A stretch of DNA of 64,000 nt from NCBI RefSeq assembly GCF_016238445.1, contig NZ_JABANU010000005.1:1-64000 (forward strand), in the 5' to 3' direction. The translations under genes and the position numbers were made by a program. The notes under the pieces were generated by a model that was given only the letters and a program-made list of their open reading frames with translations, was not told the origin of the DNA and searched no databases. Below, one piece after another: positions 19,774 through 30,858 of the stretch. Origin of the DNA: Staphylococcus canis (lineage in GTDB: Bacteria > Bacillota > Bacilli > Staphylococcales > Staphylococcaceae). Every line of letters begins with the position of its first letter. Position 1 is the first letter of the stretch.

Positions 19774-21483
19774 GTGACAAAAAAAGATGTGATTCGATTA
19801 TTAGAAACCATAGCAACATATATGGAATTGAAAGGTGAAAATACATTTAAAGTGTCTGCTTATCGAAAAGCAGCACAAAGTTTAGAAGTAGATGAACGTA
19901 CCTTAGAACAAATTGAAGATGTCACAACGCTTAAAAATATCGGAAAAGGCGTTGGAGAAGTGATTAATACTTACATTGAAACGGGTGAATCACCGGTTCT
20001 TGACGAATTAAAAGAAGAAGTGCCAAGTGGTTTAATTCCATTATTGAAAATTAAAGGCCTCGGAAGTAAGCGTATTGCTAAATTGTATCAGACGCTTAAT
20101 ATTACAGACAAAGCATCATTTCAAAAAGCGCTTGAAAATAACGAAGTCAGCGCATTAAGTGGATTTGGCAAAAAAACAGAACAAAATTATTTGGAAGCTG
20201 TAAAAGCTTTAGGAACAAGAAAAGAAAAATATCCTATTAATTTAATGATTCAACTTGAAAAAATCATATCTGATTATTTAAGTGAATGCAGCGAGATTGA
20301 ACAATATCACGTTGCAGGTAGTTTTCGACGTATGAAAGAAACGAGTAAAGATTTAGATTTTATCATTAGCACTCGTGAACCATCCTCTGTTCAATCCCAT
20401 TTATTAGATGTGCCTCATAAAGTAGAGGATGTTGCAGTAGGTGCTACTAAAGTTTCTTTAGATTTAGAATATGATGATGAAGTTATTGGTGTTGATTTTA
20501 GAATTGTTGAACCTGAAAGTTTTCATCATACCTTGCAGCACTTTACAGGATCCAAAGAGCATAATGTCAAAATACGACAAATTGCGAAAGCTCGAAAAGA
20601 AAAAGTCAGTGAGTATGGTATTGAGCAATCAGATGGTTCGCTTTTACAATTGGATAGTGAAAAAGCAATCTATCATCACTTCAATGTTGAATGGATTGAA
20701 CCAGCGATGCGAGAAGATGGTTCTGAATTTGACAAAGATTTATCGCAAATCATTACGATTGATGATATTCAAGGTGACATCCATATGCATACAACCGCAA
20801 GTGATGGCGCATTAAGCTTACGTGAAATGGTTGAAGCGAATATTCAAAAAGGATATCACTTTATGTGTATTACTGATCATTCAAAAAGTTTACGTGTTGC
20901 GAATGGATTATCGATTGAACGATTATTAAAGCAAAATGAAGAAATCAAAGCATTAAACCAAGAATATCAAGAGATTGACATTTATTCCGGTACAGAAATG
21001 GACATTCTTTCAGATGGTACGCTAGATTATCCAGATGATGTGTTAAAAGAGCTAGATTATGTTATTGCGGCTATCCACCAAAATTTCAATCAATCTGAGC
21101 AAGAAATTATGCATCGACTTGAAAGTGCATGTCATAACCCTTATGTCAGACATATTGCTCACCCTACCGGACGGATTATTGGACGTCGTGAAGGTTATCA
21201 AGTAAATATGGAACAATTGATCCAAATGTGTCGTGAAACAGGTACTGTGCTTGAAATTAATGCAAATCCACATCGTTTAGATTTAAACGCTCAAGTTTTA
21301 CGTCAATATCCAGATTTAAAATTAACGATAAATACAGACGCGCATCATCAAGAGCATTTAGATTTTATGAAGTACGGGGTTGCAACAGCTCAAAAGGGAT
21401 TTGTACGAAAAGAACAAGTGATTAATACGTTGTCGAGAGAGGCATTTAAAGCATTCGTGCAACAATCTAAGCAATCTAAATAG
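19774..21483 (+). CDS. polX: DNA polymerase/3'-5' exonuclease PolX
   Basis: Family X DNA polymerase for gap filling in base excision repair, 569 residues. N-terminal helix-hairpin-helix repeats (LKIKGLGSKRIAKLY and LSGFGKKTEQNYLEAV), a palm with the catalytic pair in KDLDFII and a third Asp in DDEVIGVDFRIV, then a PHP exonuclease domain beginning GDIHMHTTASDGALSL (about residue 335) with CITDHS and NTDAHH metal ligands. Start is GTG 19774 (MTKKDVIRLL), with GAGGTG 6 bases before it; an upstream GTG at 19765 is part of that ribosome site. mutS2 follows after 15 bp. Confidence 0.95.
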   Translation: MTKKDVIRLLETIATYMELKGENTFKVSAYRKAAQSLEVDERTLEQIEDVTTLKNIGKGVGEVINTYIETGESPVLDELKEEVPSGLIPLLKIKGLGSKRIAKLYQTLNITDKASFQKALENNEVSALSGFGKKTEQNYLEAVKALGTRKEKYPINLMIQLEKIISDYLSECSEIEQYHVAGSFRRMKETSKDLDFIISTREPSSVQSHLLDVPHKVEDVAVGATKVSLDLEYDDEVIGVDFRIVEPESFHHTLQHFTGSKEHNVKIRQIAKARKEKVSEYGIEQSDGSLLQLDSEKAIYHHFNVEWIEPAMREDGSEFDKDLSQIITIDDIQGDIHMHTTASDGALSLREMVEANIQKGYHFMCITDHSKSLRVANGLSIERLLKQNEEIKALNQEYQEIDIYSGTEMDILSDGTLDYPDDVLKELDYVIAAIHQNFNQSEQEIMHRLESACHNPYVRHIAHPTGRIIGRREGYQVNMEQLIQMCRETGTVLEINANPHRLDLNAQVLRQYPDLKLTINTDAHHQEHLDFMKYGVATAQKGFVRKEQVINTLSREAFKAFVQQSKQSK

Positions 21484-21498
21484 AAAATGAGGGATTTA

Positions 21499-23847
21499 AT
21501 GGAACCGAAAACCTTAGAAGTTTTAGAGTTTAATAAAATTAAAGCATTAATAAAAAAAGAGGTAATCAGTAATCTAGCAGAGCGAAAAGTTGAACAATTG
21601 AAACCGGCAACTGATTTTGAAACAGTAGTATTCCAGATTGATGAAGTAGATGAAATATCACAAATTTATAATCAACAACGTTTACCAAGTTTAAGTGGAT
21701 TAACTGAAATCAAGCCTTATATTAAACGGTCACAAATCGGTGGAACACTAAATGTTCAAGAATTAAATTCAATTAAACAATTAATTCAAGTTCAAAATCA
21801 ATTTAAGACTTTTTACAGCCAACTTGTTGAAGAGGATGAAGGTATTAATTACCCTATTTTAGATGAACGTATGACGCGTTTACCTGTTTTATCTGCATTG
21901 TATCAATCCATTCATCAAAAATGTGATCAATATGATTTATACGATAACGCAAGTCATGAGTTACAAGCGATTCGAAGTCGAATTTCTAAAACAACTCAGA
22001 AAGTCAAAGCCCAACTCGATCGCATTGTCAAATCTACAGGAAATCAAAAGAAACTATCAGATACTATAGTAACGGTAAGAAACGAGCGTAACGTAATCCC
22101 TGTTAAAGCAGAGTATCGACAAGATTTCAATGGTATCGTACATGATCAATCTGCATCAGGACAGACACTTTATATCGAACCATCGTCAGTAGTAGAACTT
22201 AACAATCAAATTAGTCGTTATCGCAGTGAAGAAGCTACAGAAAGAAATCGTATATTGGCTGAATTAACAGGAGAAGTTGCTGAACACGCGGATGCATGCT
22301 TAGTTTCTGAAGACATTATGGGGCATTTAGACTTTTTAATCGCCAAAGCACGTTACGCTTCACAAATTAAAGCAACCAAGCCCTCATTTACAGAACATCG
22401 CTCTGTATATTTACCTAAAGCCTTTCACCCACTACTTGATTTAGAAACGGTAGTTGCGAATACCATTGAATTTGAAGAAGATATTCAAACTGTGATTATT
22501 ACTGGACCTAATACTGGAGGAAAAACAGTTACGTTAAAAACATTAGGACTAATTATCTTAATGGCCCAATCCGGACTACTCATTCCTACATTAGATGGCA
22601 GTCAATTAGGTGTATTTGAAAATGTATTTTGTGATATTGGAGATGAACAATCTATCGAACAATCACTTTCAACGTTCTCTTCTCATATGAAAACGATTGT
22701 AAATATATTAGATCACGCAAATGCACGCAGTCTGATTTTATTTGATGAGCTAGGTGCAGGGACAGATCCTAGTGAAGGCGCAGCTTTAGCGATGAGTATC
22801 TTAGATTACGTTAAGGATATTGGAGCGCTTGTCATGGCTTCTACTCATTATCCGGAATTAAAGGCATATAGTTACAATAGAGCAGGCGTCATGAATGCAA
22901 GTGTCGAATTTGACGTGGATACACTTAGTCCAACTTACAAATTACTTATGGGTGTGCCTGGGAGATCAAACGCATTTGAAATCTCTAAAAGGCTTGGCTT
23001 AGATTTGAAAATCATAAACCATGCAAAATCTATGGTTGGTCAGGATGAACAAGAAATCAATGAGATGATTGCATCATTAGAACGTAATGCCAAACGTGTT
23101 GATGATCAAAAAATTGAATTAGACCGTTTAGTAAGAGAAGCACAAACACTTCATGATGATTTAACTGATGCTTACCAAAAATATCAAAACTTCGAAAATC
23201 GTTTAATGGATGAAGCGAAAGATAAAGCAAATCAAAAAGTTAAAGCTGCCACGCAAGAAGCGGATGAAATTTTAAAAGATTTACGTCAAATGCGTGATCA
23301 AAAGGGTGCTGAAGTTAAAGAACATGAACTTATTGATAAGAAAAAACAACTCGACGATCAGTACGAAGCAAAATCGATTAAACAAAATGTGAAGAAACAA
23401 AAATGGGATAAAATCAGAGCAGGGGACGAAGTGAAGGTATTGTCATATGGTCAAAAAGGTGAAGTACTCGAAGTATTAGATGACACTGAAGCGGTAGTAC
23501 AAATGGGTATTATTAAAATGAAGTTACCTATTGAAGATCTTGAAAAGAAAGAAAAGGCTAAAACGGTTCAAAGTAAGGTGGTTACGCGTACTAATCGCTC
23601 TTCTGTGAAAATGGAACTGGATTTAAGAGGATATCGTTACGACGAAGCGATGGTGGAGTTAGATCAATATCTTGATCAAGCAGTATTAAGTAATTATGAA
23701 GAAGTCTATATTATCCACGGTAAAGGAACAGGAGCACTACAAAAAGGTGTGCAAAAACATTTAAAACAACATAAAAATATTGCTGATTTTAGAATGGGGT
23801 TACCTGGTGAAGGTGGATTTGGTGTTACAGTTGCTAAAATTAAATAA
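21499..23847 (+). CDS. mutS2: MutS2 protein (ribosome-collision/recombination ATPase)
   Basis: A 782-residue homologue of MutS that lacks the mismatch-recognition domain. The ABC-type ATPase has Walker A GPNTGGKT (near residue 333), a signature region [12 protein letters not shown] and Walker [20 protein letters not shown] long coiled coil (about 510-630) and a KOW-like segment follow, then a C-terminal Smr nuclease domain ([26 protein letters not shown]). In Bacillus MutS2 splits collided ribosomes; a role against recombination was proposed earlier. ATG 21487 lacks a ribosome site, so 21499 is preferred. Confidence 0.94.
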   Translation: MEPKTLEVLEFNKIKALIKKEVISNLAERKVEQLKPATDFETVVFQIDEVDEISQIYNQQRLPSLSGLTEIKPYIKRSQIGGTLNVQELNSIKQLIQVQNQFKTFYSQLVEEDEGINYPILDERMTRLPVLSALYQSIHQKCDQYDLYDNASHELQAIRSRISKTTQKVKAQLDRIVKSTGNQKKLSDTIVTVRNERNVIPVKAEYRQDFNGIVHDQSASGQTLYIEPSSVVELNNQISRYRSEEATERNRILAELTGEVAEHADACLVSEDIMGHLDFLIAKARYASQIKATKPSFTEHRSVYLPKAFHPLLDLETVVANTIEFEEDIQTVIITGPNTGGKTVTLKTLGLIILMAQSGLLIPTLDGSQLGVFENVFCDIGDEQSIEQSLSTFSSHMKTIVNILDHANARSLILFDELGAGTDPSEGAALAMSILDYVKDIGALVMASTHYPELKAYSYNRAGVMNASVEFDVDTLSPTYKLLMGVPGRSNAFEISKRLGLDLKIINHAKSMVGQDEQEINEMIASLERNAKRVDDQKIELDRLVREAQTLHDDLTDAYQKYQNFENRLMDEAKDKANQKVKAATQEADEILKDLRQMRDQKGAEVKEHELIDKKKQLDDQYEAKSIKQNVKKQKWDKIRAGDEVKVLSYGQKGEVLEVLDDTEAVVQMGIIKMKLPIEDLEKKEKAKTVQSKVVTRTNRSSVKMELDLRGYRYDEAMVELDQYLDQAVLSNYEEVYIIHGKGTGALQKGVQKHLKQHKNIADFRMGLPGEGGFGVTVAKIK

Positions 23848-23928
23848 TATCGTAAGCATTAAAAATGAAATCTATCATACCTTTTGATATAATTCGTTTA
23901 TCATAGATTATTAAGGAGGCAACTTCCT

Positions 23929-24243
23929 ATGGCAATTATTGAAGTAAATGATTCAAATTTTAATGAACAAATAAATAGTGGTGTTAAATTAGTGGATTTC
24001 TGGGCAACTTGGTGCGGACCTTGTAAAATGATTGCGCCAGTGCTTGAAGATTTAGCTGAAGAATACGATGGTAAAGCAGACATTTTAAAATTAGATGTTG
24101 ACCAAAACCAAGCAACGGCAGCTAAATATGAAGTAATGAGTATTCCAACCCTTATCTTATTTAAAGATGGGCAACCTGTTGATAAAGTTGTTGGATTCCA
24201 ACCTAAAGAAAACTTAGCACAAGTACTTAATAATCACTTATAA
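23929..24243 (+). CDS. trxA: Thioredoxin
   Basis: A 104-residue cytoplasmic disulfide reductase. The redox motif WCGPC occupies residues 28-32 in [11 protein letters not shown], and the conserved cis-proline is in [12 protein letters not shown]. Ribosome site AAGGAGG is well placed. A -10 TATAAT with an extended TG lies about 40 bp upstream, so it can be expressed on its own despite following mutS2. A perfect terminator follows. Confidence 0.97.
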   Translation: MAIIEVNDSNFNEQINSGVKLVDFWATWCGPCKMIAPVLEDLAEEYDGKADILKLDVDQNQATAAKYEVMSIPTLILFKDGQPVDKVVGFQPKENLAQVLNNHL

Positions 24244-24260
24244 TCGTGATACGATACTTT

Positions 24261-24302
24261 AAACAATAGGGTTGAGACTTCTTGTCTCAACCCTATTGTT
24301 TT
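24261..24302 (+). terminator. Terminator after trxA
   Basis: Perfect 18-bp inverted repeat, arms 24261-24278 and 24284-24301 around a 5-base loop, ending in a T-run. One of the strongest hairpins in the window. Confidence 0.9.
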
Positions 24303-24649
24303 GGAATTTGCTCATAACTATTCTATTGCTAGGAACATATTCAGATTTAATTTGCTTCAATCCTGAGTGTTCCGCAATGACCTTGATGATGAACGGTGTT
24401 TTGAGAGCTGAATTTTCATCAGAACTTCGCAATACTTCAAAATTGTAAACAATTTCTCGAATTGCTATGGTTCTGCTCAAATTCAAAACGCTCTCGCAAC
24501 AACCTTGATGATAAACGGCATTTCGGAAGCAGCGTTTTCGTCAGAACTTTCGCTCCGCTTCAAAACTAAAAAACAGTTTTGAGCGTTGCTGTCGTTCTGC
24601 TCAAACGCTAAGCGCTTCCTCAATGACCTTGATGATAGTAGGTGATTTG
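24303..24649. repeat. Degenerate tandem repeat units with internal hairpins, before uvrC
   Basis: Units beginning CCTTGATGAT recur at 24381, 24503 and 24627 (spacing 122 and 124 bp); the third is cut short at the uvrC ribosome site. Shared blocks include AACGG, TTTTC-TCAGAACTT, GTTCTGCTCAAA and an AATGACC or ACAACC end. Each full unit has a small hairpin at the same place with different bases: AAATTG/CAATTT (24440-24455) and TCAAAACT/AGTTTTGA (24560-24582). That pattern looks like conserved pairing. No convincing gene is present. The stretch separates trxA from uvrC and could act at the RNA level or as a spreading intergenic repeat. Confidence 0.65.
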
Positions 24650-26440
24650 ATGGAGGATGTTCAATCTAAAATACGTCAAAAGTTATCTGTTTTGCCTATG
24701 GAGCCTGGATGTTATTTAATGAAAGATAGGCAAGATCAGGTGATTTATGTAGGTAAGGCGAAACGGTTAAGAAATCGTGTGAGATCGTATTTTACTGGTG
24801 CACACGATACTAAAACGACGCGCCTAGTTAAAGAAATTGTTGATTTCGAATTTATTGTTACATCCAGTGAGACTGAGTCGTTGTTGCTGGAGCTTAATTT
24901 AATTAAAAAGTATCAACCAAGGTATAATATCCTTTTAAAAGATGACAAAAGTTATCCTTTTATTAAAATAACAAATGAACGTCATCCTAGGTTGATTGTG
25001 ACACGTAAAGTTAAGAAAGGAAGCGGAAAGTATTTTGGGCCTTATCCAAATGCATATTCTGCACATGAAACGAAAAAGTTATTAGATCGTATTTATCCAT
25101 TTCGAAAATGTGATAAAATGCCAGATCGTTTGTGTTTGTATTACCATATTGGCCAATGTTTAGGTCCATGTGTGTATCAGGTAGATAAATCTGAATACGA
25201 ACGTATGACAAAAGAAATAAGTGACTTTTTAAATGGTGAAGATCGTACTATTTTGAACCATTTGGAGCAGCGTATGTTATCTGCGAGTGAGAATTTAGAA
25301 TTTGAACAAGCGAAAGAATATCGAGATTTAATTGAGCACATTCATAACCTTACTAAAAAACAAAAAATTATGTCTGCTGACCAAACAACACGAGATGTTT
25401 TTGGTTATAGTGTTTACAAGGGATGGATGTGTATCCAAGTTTTCTTTATTAGACGAGGTAATCTAATTGAACGAGAAGCTACAATGTTTCCGCTTCAACA
25501 AACTCCAGAAGAGGAGTTTTATACATTTATTGGCCAATTTTATCAATTAAATCAACATTTTCTTCCTAAAGAAGTACATGTTCCAAAAAATTTAGATAAA
25601 ACGATGGTAGCTTCAGTGGTGGATACAAAAATAATGACACCACAACGTGGAGAGAAAAAACAATTAATTGATATGGCAAATAAAAACGCCTATATTTCGC
25701 TTGAAAACAAATTTGAAATCATTGCACGAGACGAATCGAGAACAATTAAAGCGATAGAACAGTTAGGCGATGCAATGGGGATTCAAACACCAATTCGTAT
25801 TGAAGCATTTGATAATTCAAATATACAAGGTGTTGACCCGGTTTCAGCTATGGTTACGTTTGTTGATGGTAAACCAGACAAGAAAGCGTATCGCAAGTAT
25901 AAAATTAAAACAGTAGAAGGCCCTGATGATTACAAGTCAATGCAAGAAGCTGTAAGACGACGATATACGAGGGTGTTGAATGAAGGACTACCTCTACCAG
26001 ACTTAATCATTGTTGATGGAGGTAAAGGGCATATGTCTAGTGTTTTAGATGTACTTGAAAATGAACTCGGGTTAGATATCCCGGTAGCTGGATTAGCAAA
26101 AAACGAGAAACATCAAACTTCAGAGTTATTATATGGTGAAAACGCTCAAGTTATACCATTGAAGAAAAACAGCCAAGCTTTTTATTTATTACAACGGATT
26201 CAAGATGAAGTGCATCGGTTTGCGATAACTTTTCATCGTCAGACAAGAGCAAAGTCTGGTATGCGATCTGTTTTAGATAATGTTGAAGGTATTGGACCCA
26301 AACGTAAGACAAAATTATTGCGTACCTTCGGATCAATTAGAAAAATGAGACAAGCTTCTGTCGATGAACTCAAACAAGCGGGACTGCCAGAAAAAACAGC
26401 AAAAGCATTAGCAGAAGTTTTAAGCAAGGAAGAAATATAA
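24650..26440 (+). CDS. uvrC: UvrABC system protein C
   Basis: Nuclease subunit of nucleotide excision repair that cuts on both sides of the UvrB-bound lesion. 597 residues: N-terminal GIY-YIG domain ([19 protein letters not shown], about 15-33), a cysteine cluster ([21 protein letters not shown]), a UVR motif for UvrB contact (about 195-235), the RNase H-like domain with [10 protein letters not shown] and IIVDGGKGH, and C-terminal HhH motifs ([13 protein letters not shown]). The longest frame starts at 24623, but the family N-terminus (MEDVQSKI) and the ribosome site AGGTGA place it at 24650. That site is part of the third repeat unit. Confidence 0.96.
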   Translation: MEDVQSKIRQKLSVLPMEPGCYLMKDRQDQVIYVGKAKRLRNRVRSYFTGAHDTKTTRLVKEIVDFEFIVTSSETESLLLELNLIKKYQPRYNILLKDDKSYPFIKITNERHPRLIVTRKVKKGSGKYFGPYPNAYSAHETKKLLDRIYPFRKCDKMPDRLCLYYHIGQCLGPCVYQVDKSEYERMTKEISDFLNGEDRTILNHLEQRMLSASENLEFEQAKEYRDLIEHIHNLTKKQKIMSADQTTRDVFGYSVYKGWMCIQVFFIRRGNLIEREATMFPLQQTPEEEFYTFIGQFYQLNQHFLPKEVHVPKNLDKTMVASVVDTKIMTPQRGEKKQLIDMANKNAYISLENKFEIIARDESRTIKAIEQLGDAMGIQTPIRIEAFDNSNIQGVDPVSAMVTFVDGKPDKKAYRKYKIKTVEGPDDYKSMQEAVRRRYTRVLNEGLPLPDLIIVDGGKGHMSSVLDVLENELGLDIPVAGLAKNEKHQTSELLYGENAQVIPLKKNSQAFYLLQRIQDEVHRFAITFHRQTRAKSGMRSVLDNVEGIGPKRKTKLLRTFGSIRKMRQASVDELKQAGLPEKTAKALAEVLSKEEI

Positions 26441-26476
26441 AAATTTGGGATGAGAATCATTCTCATACCCAAATTT
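26441..26476 (+). terminator. Terminator after uvrC
   Basis: Inverted repeat AAATTTGGG-TGAGAAT / ATTCTCA-CCCAAATTT spanning 26441-26476, directly after the stop codon. Confidence 0.7.
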
Positions 26477-26599
26477 GTCACAATTAGTGTTACAATGTGA
26501 TTAAGATGATTTCTTTTTTATTCAGACATGCAAACGTTTTCTTGATAGGGCAATAAAAAGAAATCAAAAAAATTATAGTAATACAGGGGGGACTTCCTT

Positions 26600-27211
26600 T
26601 TGGCACAATCTCAGAATCAATTCTACCTTAGAAGGTTACATTCTTTACTTGGTGTCATTCCGTTAGGTGCGTTTTTGGTTATGCATTTGATGGTAAACCA
26701 TCAAGCAACTAAAGGGGTAGAAGCATTTAACAAAGCGGCTGGTTTTATGGATTCACTACCATTTTTATACGCCTTAGAAATTATTATGATTTACATACCA
26801 ATTTTATATCATGCGATTTATGGTATTTATATTGCATTTACTGCAACTCATAATATCGGGCACTATTCATATATGCGTAACTGGCTTTTCTTGTTCCAAC
26901 GCATTTCTGGATTGCTTTCGTTCTTGTTTATTATGATTCATATGTGGCAAACACGTATTCAAAAGTTATTTGGACAAGAAGTAAACTATGATATGATTCA
27001 TGACATTGTTACAAACCCATTATGGCTTATTTTCTACATCGTTTGTATTATCGCTGTAGTATTCCACTTTGCTAATGGTTTATGGTCATTCTTAGTGACT
27101 TGGGGAATTTTACAATCTCCAAAATCACAACGAGTGTTTACTTGGGTATCATTGATTGTCTTCATCGTAGTTTCTTATATTGGCGTAAGCGCGATTTTAG
27201 CATTTGTATAA
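26600..27211 (+). CDS. sdhC: Succinate dehydrogenase cytochrome b558 subunit
   Basis: Di-heme membrane anchor that passes electrons from succinate oxidation to menaquinone. 203 residues with five membrane helices. Candidate heme-ligand histidines are in RRLHSLLG, LVMHLMVNH, LYHAIYG and IMIHMWQ, with one more in VVFHFANG. TTG start with GGGGGGA upstream. First gene of sdhCAB. Confidence 0.95.
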   Translation: MAQSQNQFYLRRLHSLLGVIPLGAFLVMHLMVNHQATKGVEAFNKAAGFMDSLPFLYALEIIMIYIPILYHAIYGIYIAFTATHNIGHYSYMRNWLFLFQRISGLLSFLFIMIHMWQTRIQKLFGQEVNYDMIHDIVTNPLWLIFYIVCIIAVVFHFANGLWSFLVTWGILQSPKSQRVFTWVSLIVFIVVSYIGVSAILAFV

Positions 27212-27243
27212 GCGTCAAATCATTTTAGGGGAGTGAAATTTCT

Positions 27244-29010
27244 ATGGCAGAGAAGAAAATTATTGTTGTCGGTGGAGGACTTGCCGGTCTGATGGCAACA
27301 ATTAAAGCAGCAGAACAGGGTGCACATGTTGATTTATTCTCAATCGTTCCTGTTAAGCGCTCTCACTCAGTTTGTGCACAGGGTGGAATTAATGGAGCAG
27401 TTAATACTAAAGGTGAAGGAGATTCCCCATGGATTCATTTTGATGATACGGTGTATGGAGGAGACTTCTTAGCAGACCAACCACCAGTTCAAAAAATGAC
27501 TGAAGCTGCACCGAAAATTATTCACTTATTAGACCGTATGGGTGTTATGTTTAATAGAACAAAAGAAGGTTTATTAGATTTCCGTCGTTTCGGTGGTACA
27601 CTTCATCATAGAACTGCATTTGCTGGGGCAACAACAGGTCAACAGTTATTATATGCCTTAGATGAACAAGTGCGTAGCTTCGAAGTTGATGGCTTGGTGA
27701 CTAAATATGAAGGTTGGGAATTTTTAGGTATCGTTAAAGATGATGAAAATGCTGCTCGTGGTATCGTAGCTCAAAATATTACGACATCAGAAATTCAATC
27801 ATTCGGTTCAGATGCTGTAATTATGGCTACTGGTGGCCCAGGTATTATTTTCGGTAAAACAACAAACTCTATGATTAATACTGGTTCTGCCGCATCTATC
27901 GCATATCAACAAGGTGTTAAATATGCGAATGGTGAGTTTATTCAAATCCATCCAACGGCAATTCCAGGTGATGATAAACTTCGCTTAATGAGTGAATCAG
28001 CTCGTGGTGAAGGTGGACGTATTTGGACATATAAAGATGGTAAACCATGGTATTTCTTAGAGGAAAAATATCCGGATTACGGAAACTTAGTACCTCGTGA
28101 TATTGCTACACGTGAAATTTTTGACGTGTGTGTAAACCAAAAACTAGGTATTAATGGTGAAAACATGGTGTATCTTGATTTATCACATAAAGATCCACAT
28201 GAACTTGATGTTAAACTTGGTGGTATCATTGAAATTTATGAAAAATTTACTGGTGATGACCCACGTAAAGTACCTATGAAGATATTCCCAGCGGTTCACT
28301 ATTCAATGGGTGGACTATATGTGGATTATGATCAAATGACAAATATTAAGGGATTATTTGCAGCAGGAGAATGTGACTTCTCACAACATGGTGGTAACCG
28401 TTTAGGTGCGAACTCATTATTATCTGCCATCTATGGTGGTAGTGTTGCAGGACCAAATGCTGTGAAATATGTAGAAGATATTGAAACATCTTATGTTGAT
28501 TTAAATGAAGATATCTATCGTAAGCGTGAAGATGAAGAGCAAGAACGCTTCGAACAATTACTCAATATGAAGGGTACGGAAAACGCTTATAAGCTACATC
28601 GTGAACTTGGTGAAATTATGACAGCTAACGTTACAGTTGTACGTCATAATGATAAATTACTAGAGACAGACAAGAAAATTGTTGAACTGATGAAACGTTA
28701 TGAAGACATTGATATGGAAGATACTTCACAATGGAGTAACCAAGCAGTATTCTTTACACGTCAACTGTGGAATATGCTTGTATTAGCTCGCGTAATCACT
28801 ATTGGTGCATATAATCGTAATGAATCACGTGGTGCACACTATAAACCTGAATTTCCAAATCGTAACGATGAAGAATGGTTAAAGCATACGTTAGCTGAAT
28901 ACAAAGGACGTTATGAAAAACCTGAATTCACTTACAAACCTGTAGATGTGAGCTTAATCGAACCTCGTAAACGTGACTACACTAGTAAGTCAAAAGGGGG
29001 TAAAAAATAA
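27244..29010 (+). CDS. sdhA: Succinate dehydrogenase flavoprotein subunit
   Basis: FAD-containing catalytic subunit of complex II oxidizing succinate to fumarate at the inner face of the membrane. 588 residues. The dinucleotide fold is IIVVGGGLAGLMATIKAAE (about 5-23); the flavin-linking histidine is in KRSHSVCAQGGINGA; substrate-site residues are in HPTAIPGDDKLRLMSESARGEGGR, and a second FAD contact is GECDFSQHGGNRLGANSLL. It overlaps sdhB by one base. Confidence 0.97.
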   Translation: MAEKKIIVVGGGLAGLMATIKAAEQGAHVDLFSIVPVKRSHSVCAQGGINGAVNTKGEGDSPWIHFDDTVYGGDFLADQPPVQKMTEAAPKIIHLLDRMGVMFNRTKEGLLDFRRFGGTLHHRTAFAGATTGQQLLYALDEQVRSFEVDGLVTKYEGWEFLGIVKDDENAARGIVAQNITTSEIQSFGSDAVIMATGGPGIIFGKTTNSMINTGSAASIAYQQGVKYANGEFIQIHPTAIPGDDKLRLMSESARGEGGRIWTYKDGKPWYFLEEKYPDYGNLVPRDIATREIFDVCVNQKLGINGENMVYLDLSHKDPHELDVKLGGIIEIYEKFTGDDPRKVPMKIFPAVHYSMGGLYVDYDQMTNIKGLFAAGECDFSQHGGNRLGANSLLSAIYGGSVAGPNAVKYVEDIETSYVDLNEDIYRKREDEEQERFEQLLNMKGTENAYKLHRELGEIMTANVTVVRHNDKLLETDKKIVELMKRYEDIDMEDTSQWSNQAVFFTRQLWNMLVLARVITIGAYNRNESRGAHYKPEFPNRNDEEWLKHTLAEYKGRYEKPEFTYKPVDVSLIEPRKRDYTSKSKGGKK

Positions 29011-29825
29011 TGGCTGAAACACAAGAAAAACAAACAACTGAACAACATACAGAATCACCAAAGAAAGATAAAACAGTAAAAATTATCGTAAAAAGACAAA
29101 AAGATCCAAAATCTTCTCCATATGAGGAAACATTTGTCATTCCATATCGTGAAAATATGAATGTCATTGCAGCATTAATGGAGATTCGTCGTAATCCTAT
29201 TACAGAAAGTGGCGAAAAAACAACGCCAGTAACTTGGGATATGAACTGTTTAGAAGAGGTTTGTGGTGCTTGCTCAATGGTAATCAATGGACGTGCACGT
29301 CAGTCATGTTCAGCAATTATTGATCAGCTTGAACAACCAATTCGTTTAGAGCCAATGTCAACATTCCCAGTTGTTCGTGATTTACAAGTTGACCGTACAC
29401 GTATGTTTGATAACTTAAAACGAATGAAAGCATGGGTACCAATTGATGGTACATATGATTTAGGACCAGGACCACGCATGCCTGAGAAAAAACGTCAAAC
29501 GGCATACGAATTATCTAAATGTATGACTTGTGGTGTATGTTTAGAAGTGTGTCCAAACGTTACACCTAAAAACGATTTCGTGGGTGCTCAAGCAATTTCG
29601 CAAGTGCGTTTATTCAACTTACATCCAACAGGTTCAATGACTAAAGATGAACGTCTTGATGCTCTAATGTTACATGGTGGATTACAAGCATGTGGTAACT
29701 CACAAAACTGTGTACAAGCTTGTCCGAAAGGTATCCCACTAACAACATCGATTGCAGCATTAAATAGAGAAACATCATTCCATATGTTTAAATCATTCTT
29801 TGGTTCTGATCACAAAGTGCATTAA
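29010..29825 (+). CDS. sdhB: Succinate dehydrogenase iron-sulfur subunit
   Basis: Carries the electron wire of complex II. The 271-residue protein has the [2Fe-2S] cysteines in CLEEVCGACSMV and RQSC (about 77-105), then two ferredoxin-type cysteine groups, CMTCGVCLEVCPN (about 171-183) and CGNSQNCVQACPKG, for the [4Fe-4S] and [3Fe-4S] clusters. An N-terminal charged extension (about 25 residues) precedes the core. Last gene of sdhCAB, followed by a terminator. Confidence 0.97.
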   Translation: MAETQEKQTTEQHTESPKKDKTVKIIVKRQKDPKSSPYEETFVIPYRENMNVIAALMEIRRNPITESGEKTTPVTWDMNCLEEVCGACSMVINGRARQSCSAIIDQLEQPIRLEPMSTFPVVRDLQVDRTRMFDNLKRMKAWVPIDGTYDLGPGPRMPEKKRQTAYELSKCMTCGVCLEVCPNVTPKNDFVGAQAISQVRLFNLHPTGSMTKDERLDALMLHGGLQACGNSQNCVQACPKGIPLTTSIAALNRETSFHMFKSFFGSDHKVH

Positions 29826-29833
29826 TATATTTT

Positions 29834-29874
29834 AAATAGAGCTAGAACACAATAGTGTTTTGGCTCTATTTTAT
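29834..29874 (+). terminator. Terminator after sdhB
   Basis: Arms AAATAGAGC-A-AACAC (29834-29850) and GTGTT-GCTCTATTT (29855-29871) with T-rich tail. Confidence 0.75.
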
Positions 29875-30039
29875 TTATTAGGGAAATAAGTATAAGTTAA
29901 AAGAGTATCGGAATTGTCTCAATAAGTGAGGATAGTGTATTATAGGTAGAAACACACCTCGTGTCATTAAGAATTTCTCTATTAAATTAGATGTGATAAA
30001 ATAAATATTAAGAATCAATCATAGAATAGGATGAATGAT

Positions 30040-30858
30040 ATGGATAGACCGATTGGTGTCATGGACTCTGGCGTTGGAGGATTGACTGTTGCAAAAGAAA
30101 TTATGAGACAACTTCCTAATGAAACCATCTATTATTTAGGTGATGTTGGTAGATGTCCATATGGTCCAAGAGACCCTGAAGAAGTTAAGCAATTTACCAT
30201 TGAAATGGCTTCGTTTTTAACTCAATTTGATATTAAAATGCTAGTGATTGCATGTAATACGGCAACAGCAGTAGCATTAGATGCATTACAAAAATCGCTG
30301 AAGATACCTGTGATTGGTGTTATCGAACCAGGAGCACGAACTGCTATTATGACTACTAAAAATCAAAGTGTGCTAGTACTTGGAACAGAGGGCACAATTA
30401 AATCAGGAGCCTATCGTAAGCATATTCAAAAAATTAATCCTAGTGTTGAAGTGCGCGGAGTTGCGTGTCCAGGATTTGTGCCACTTGTTGAAGAGATGAA
30501 ATATCAAGACCCAACAGTTACTAGTATTGTAATTCATCAGACGTTAAAAGCGTGGCGTCAAGTTGATGCGGATACTGTGATATTAGGATGTACGCACTAT
30601 CCATTACTTTATCAACCTATTTATGATTATTTTGGGAAAAGCAAAACTGTCATTTCTTCTGGTCTAGAAACTGCTCGTGAAGTGAGTGCATTATTAACAT
30701 TTAGTCATGAACACGCGAGTTATACACCAAAGCCCAAGCATCGCTTTTTTGCGAATGGGCAAGTTGAACAAATGACATATATTATTAAGGAATGGCTAAA
30801 TATAGATACAGATGTCGAAAGAATATTTTTAGGCAAGGAGACAATAACACATGAATGA
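30040..30858 (+). CDS. murI: Glutamate racemase
   Basis: Makes D-glutamate for peptidoglycan from L-glutamate, cofactor-free, using two cysteines: one in [11 protein letters not shown] and one in [10 protein letters not shown], both present. N-terminus [17 protein letters not shown] is the family signature. 272 residues. An ATG at 30031 lies too close to the AGG ribosome site; 30040 is preferred. It overlaps rdgB by 8 bp. Confidence 0.95.
   Translation: MDRPIGVMDSGVGGLTVAKEIMRQLPNETIYYLGDVGRCPYGPRDPEEVKQFTIEMASFLTQFDIKMLVIACNTATAVALDALQKSLKIPVIGVIEPGARTAIMTTKNQSVLVLGTEGTIKSGAYRKHIQKINPSVEVRGVACPGFVPLVEEMKYQDPTVTSIVIHQTLKAWRQVDADTVILGCTHYPLLYQPIYDYFGKSKTVISSGLETAREVSALLTFSHEHASYTPKPKHRFFANGQVEQMTYIIKEWLNIDTDVERIFLGKETITHE

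Noticed and set aside
24259..24486. Minus-strand 75-codon frame in the trxA-uvrC gap
   Set aside because: It runs through the trxA terminator and the repeat units and has no good ribosome site; open frame by chance within a repeat.
28982..29287. Minus-strand 101-codon frame over sdhB
   Set aside because: Shadow; sdhB has all cluster cysteines.
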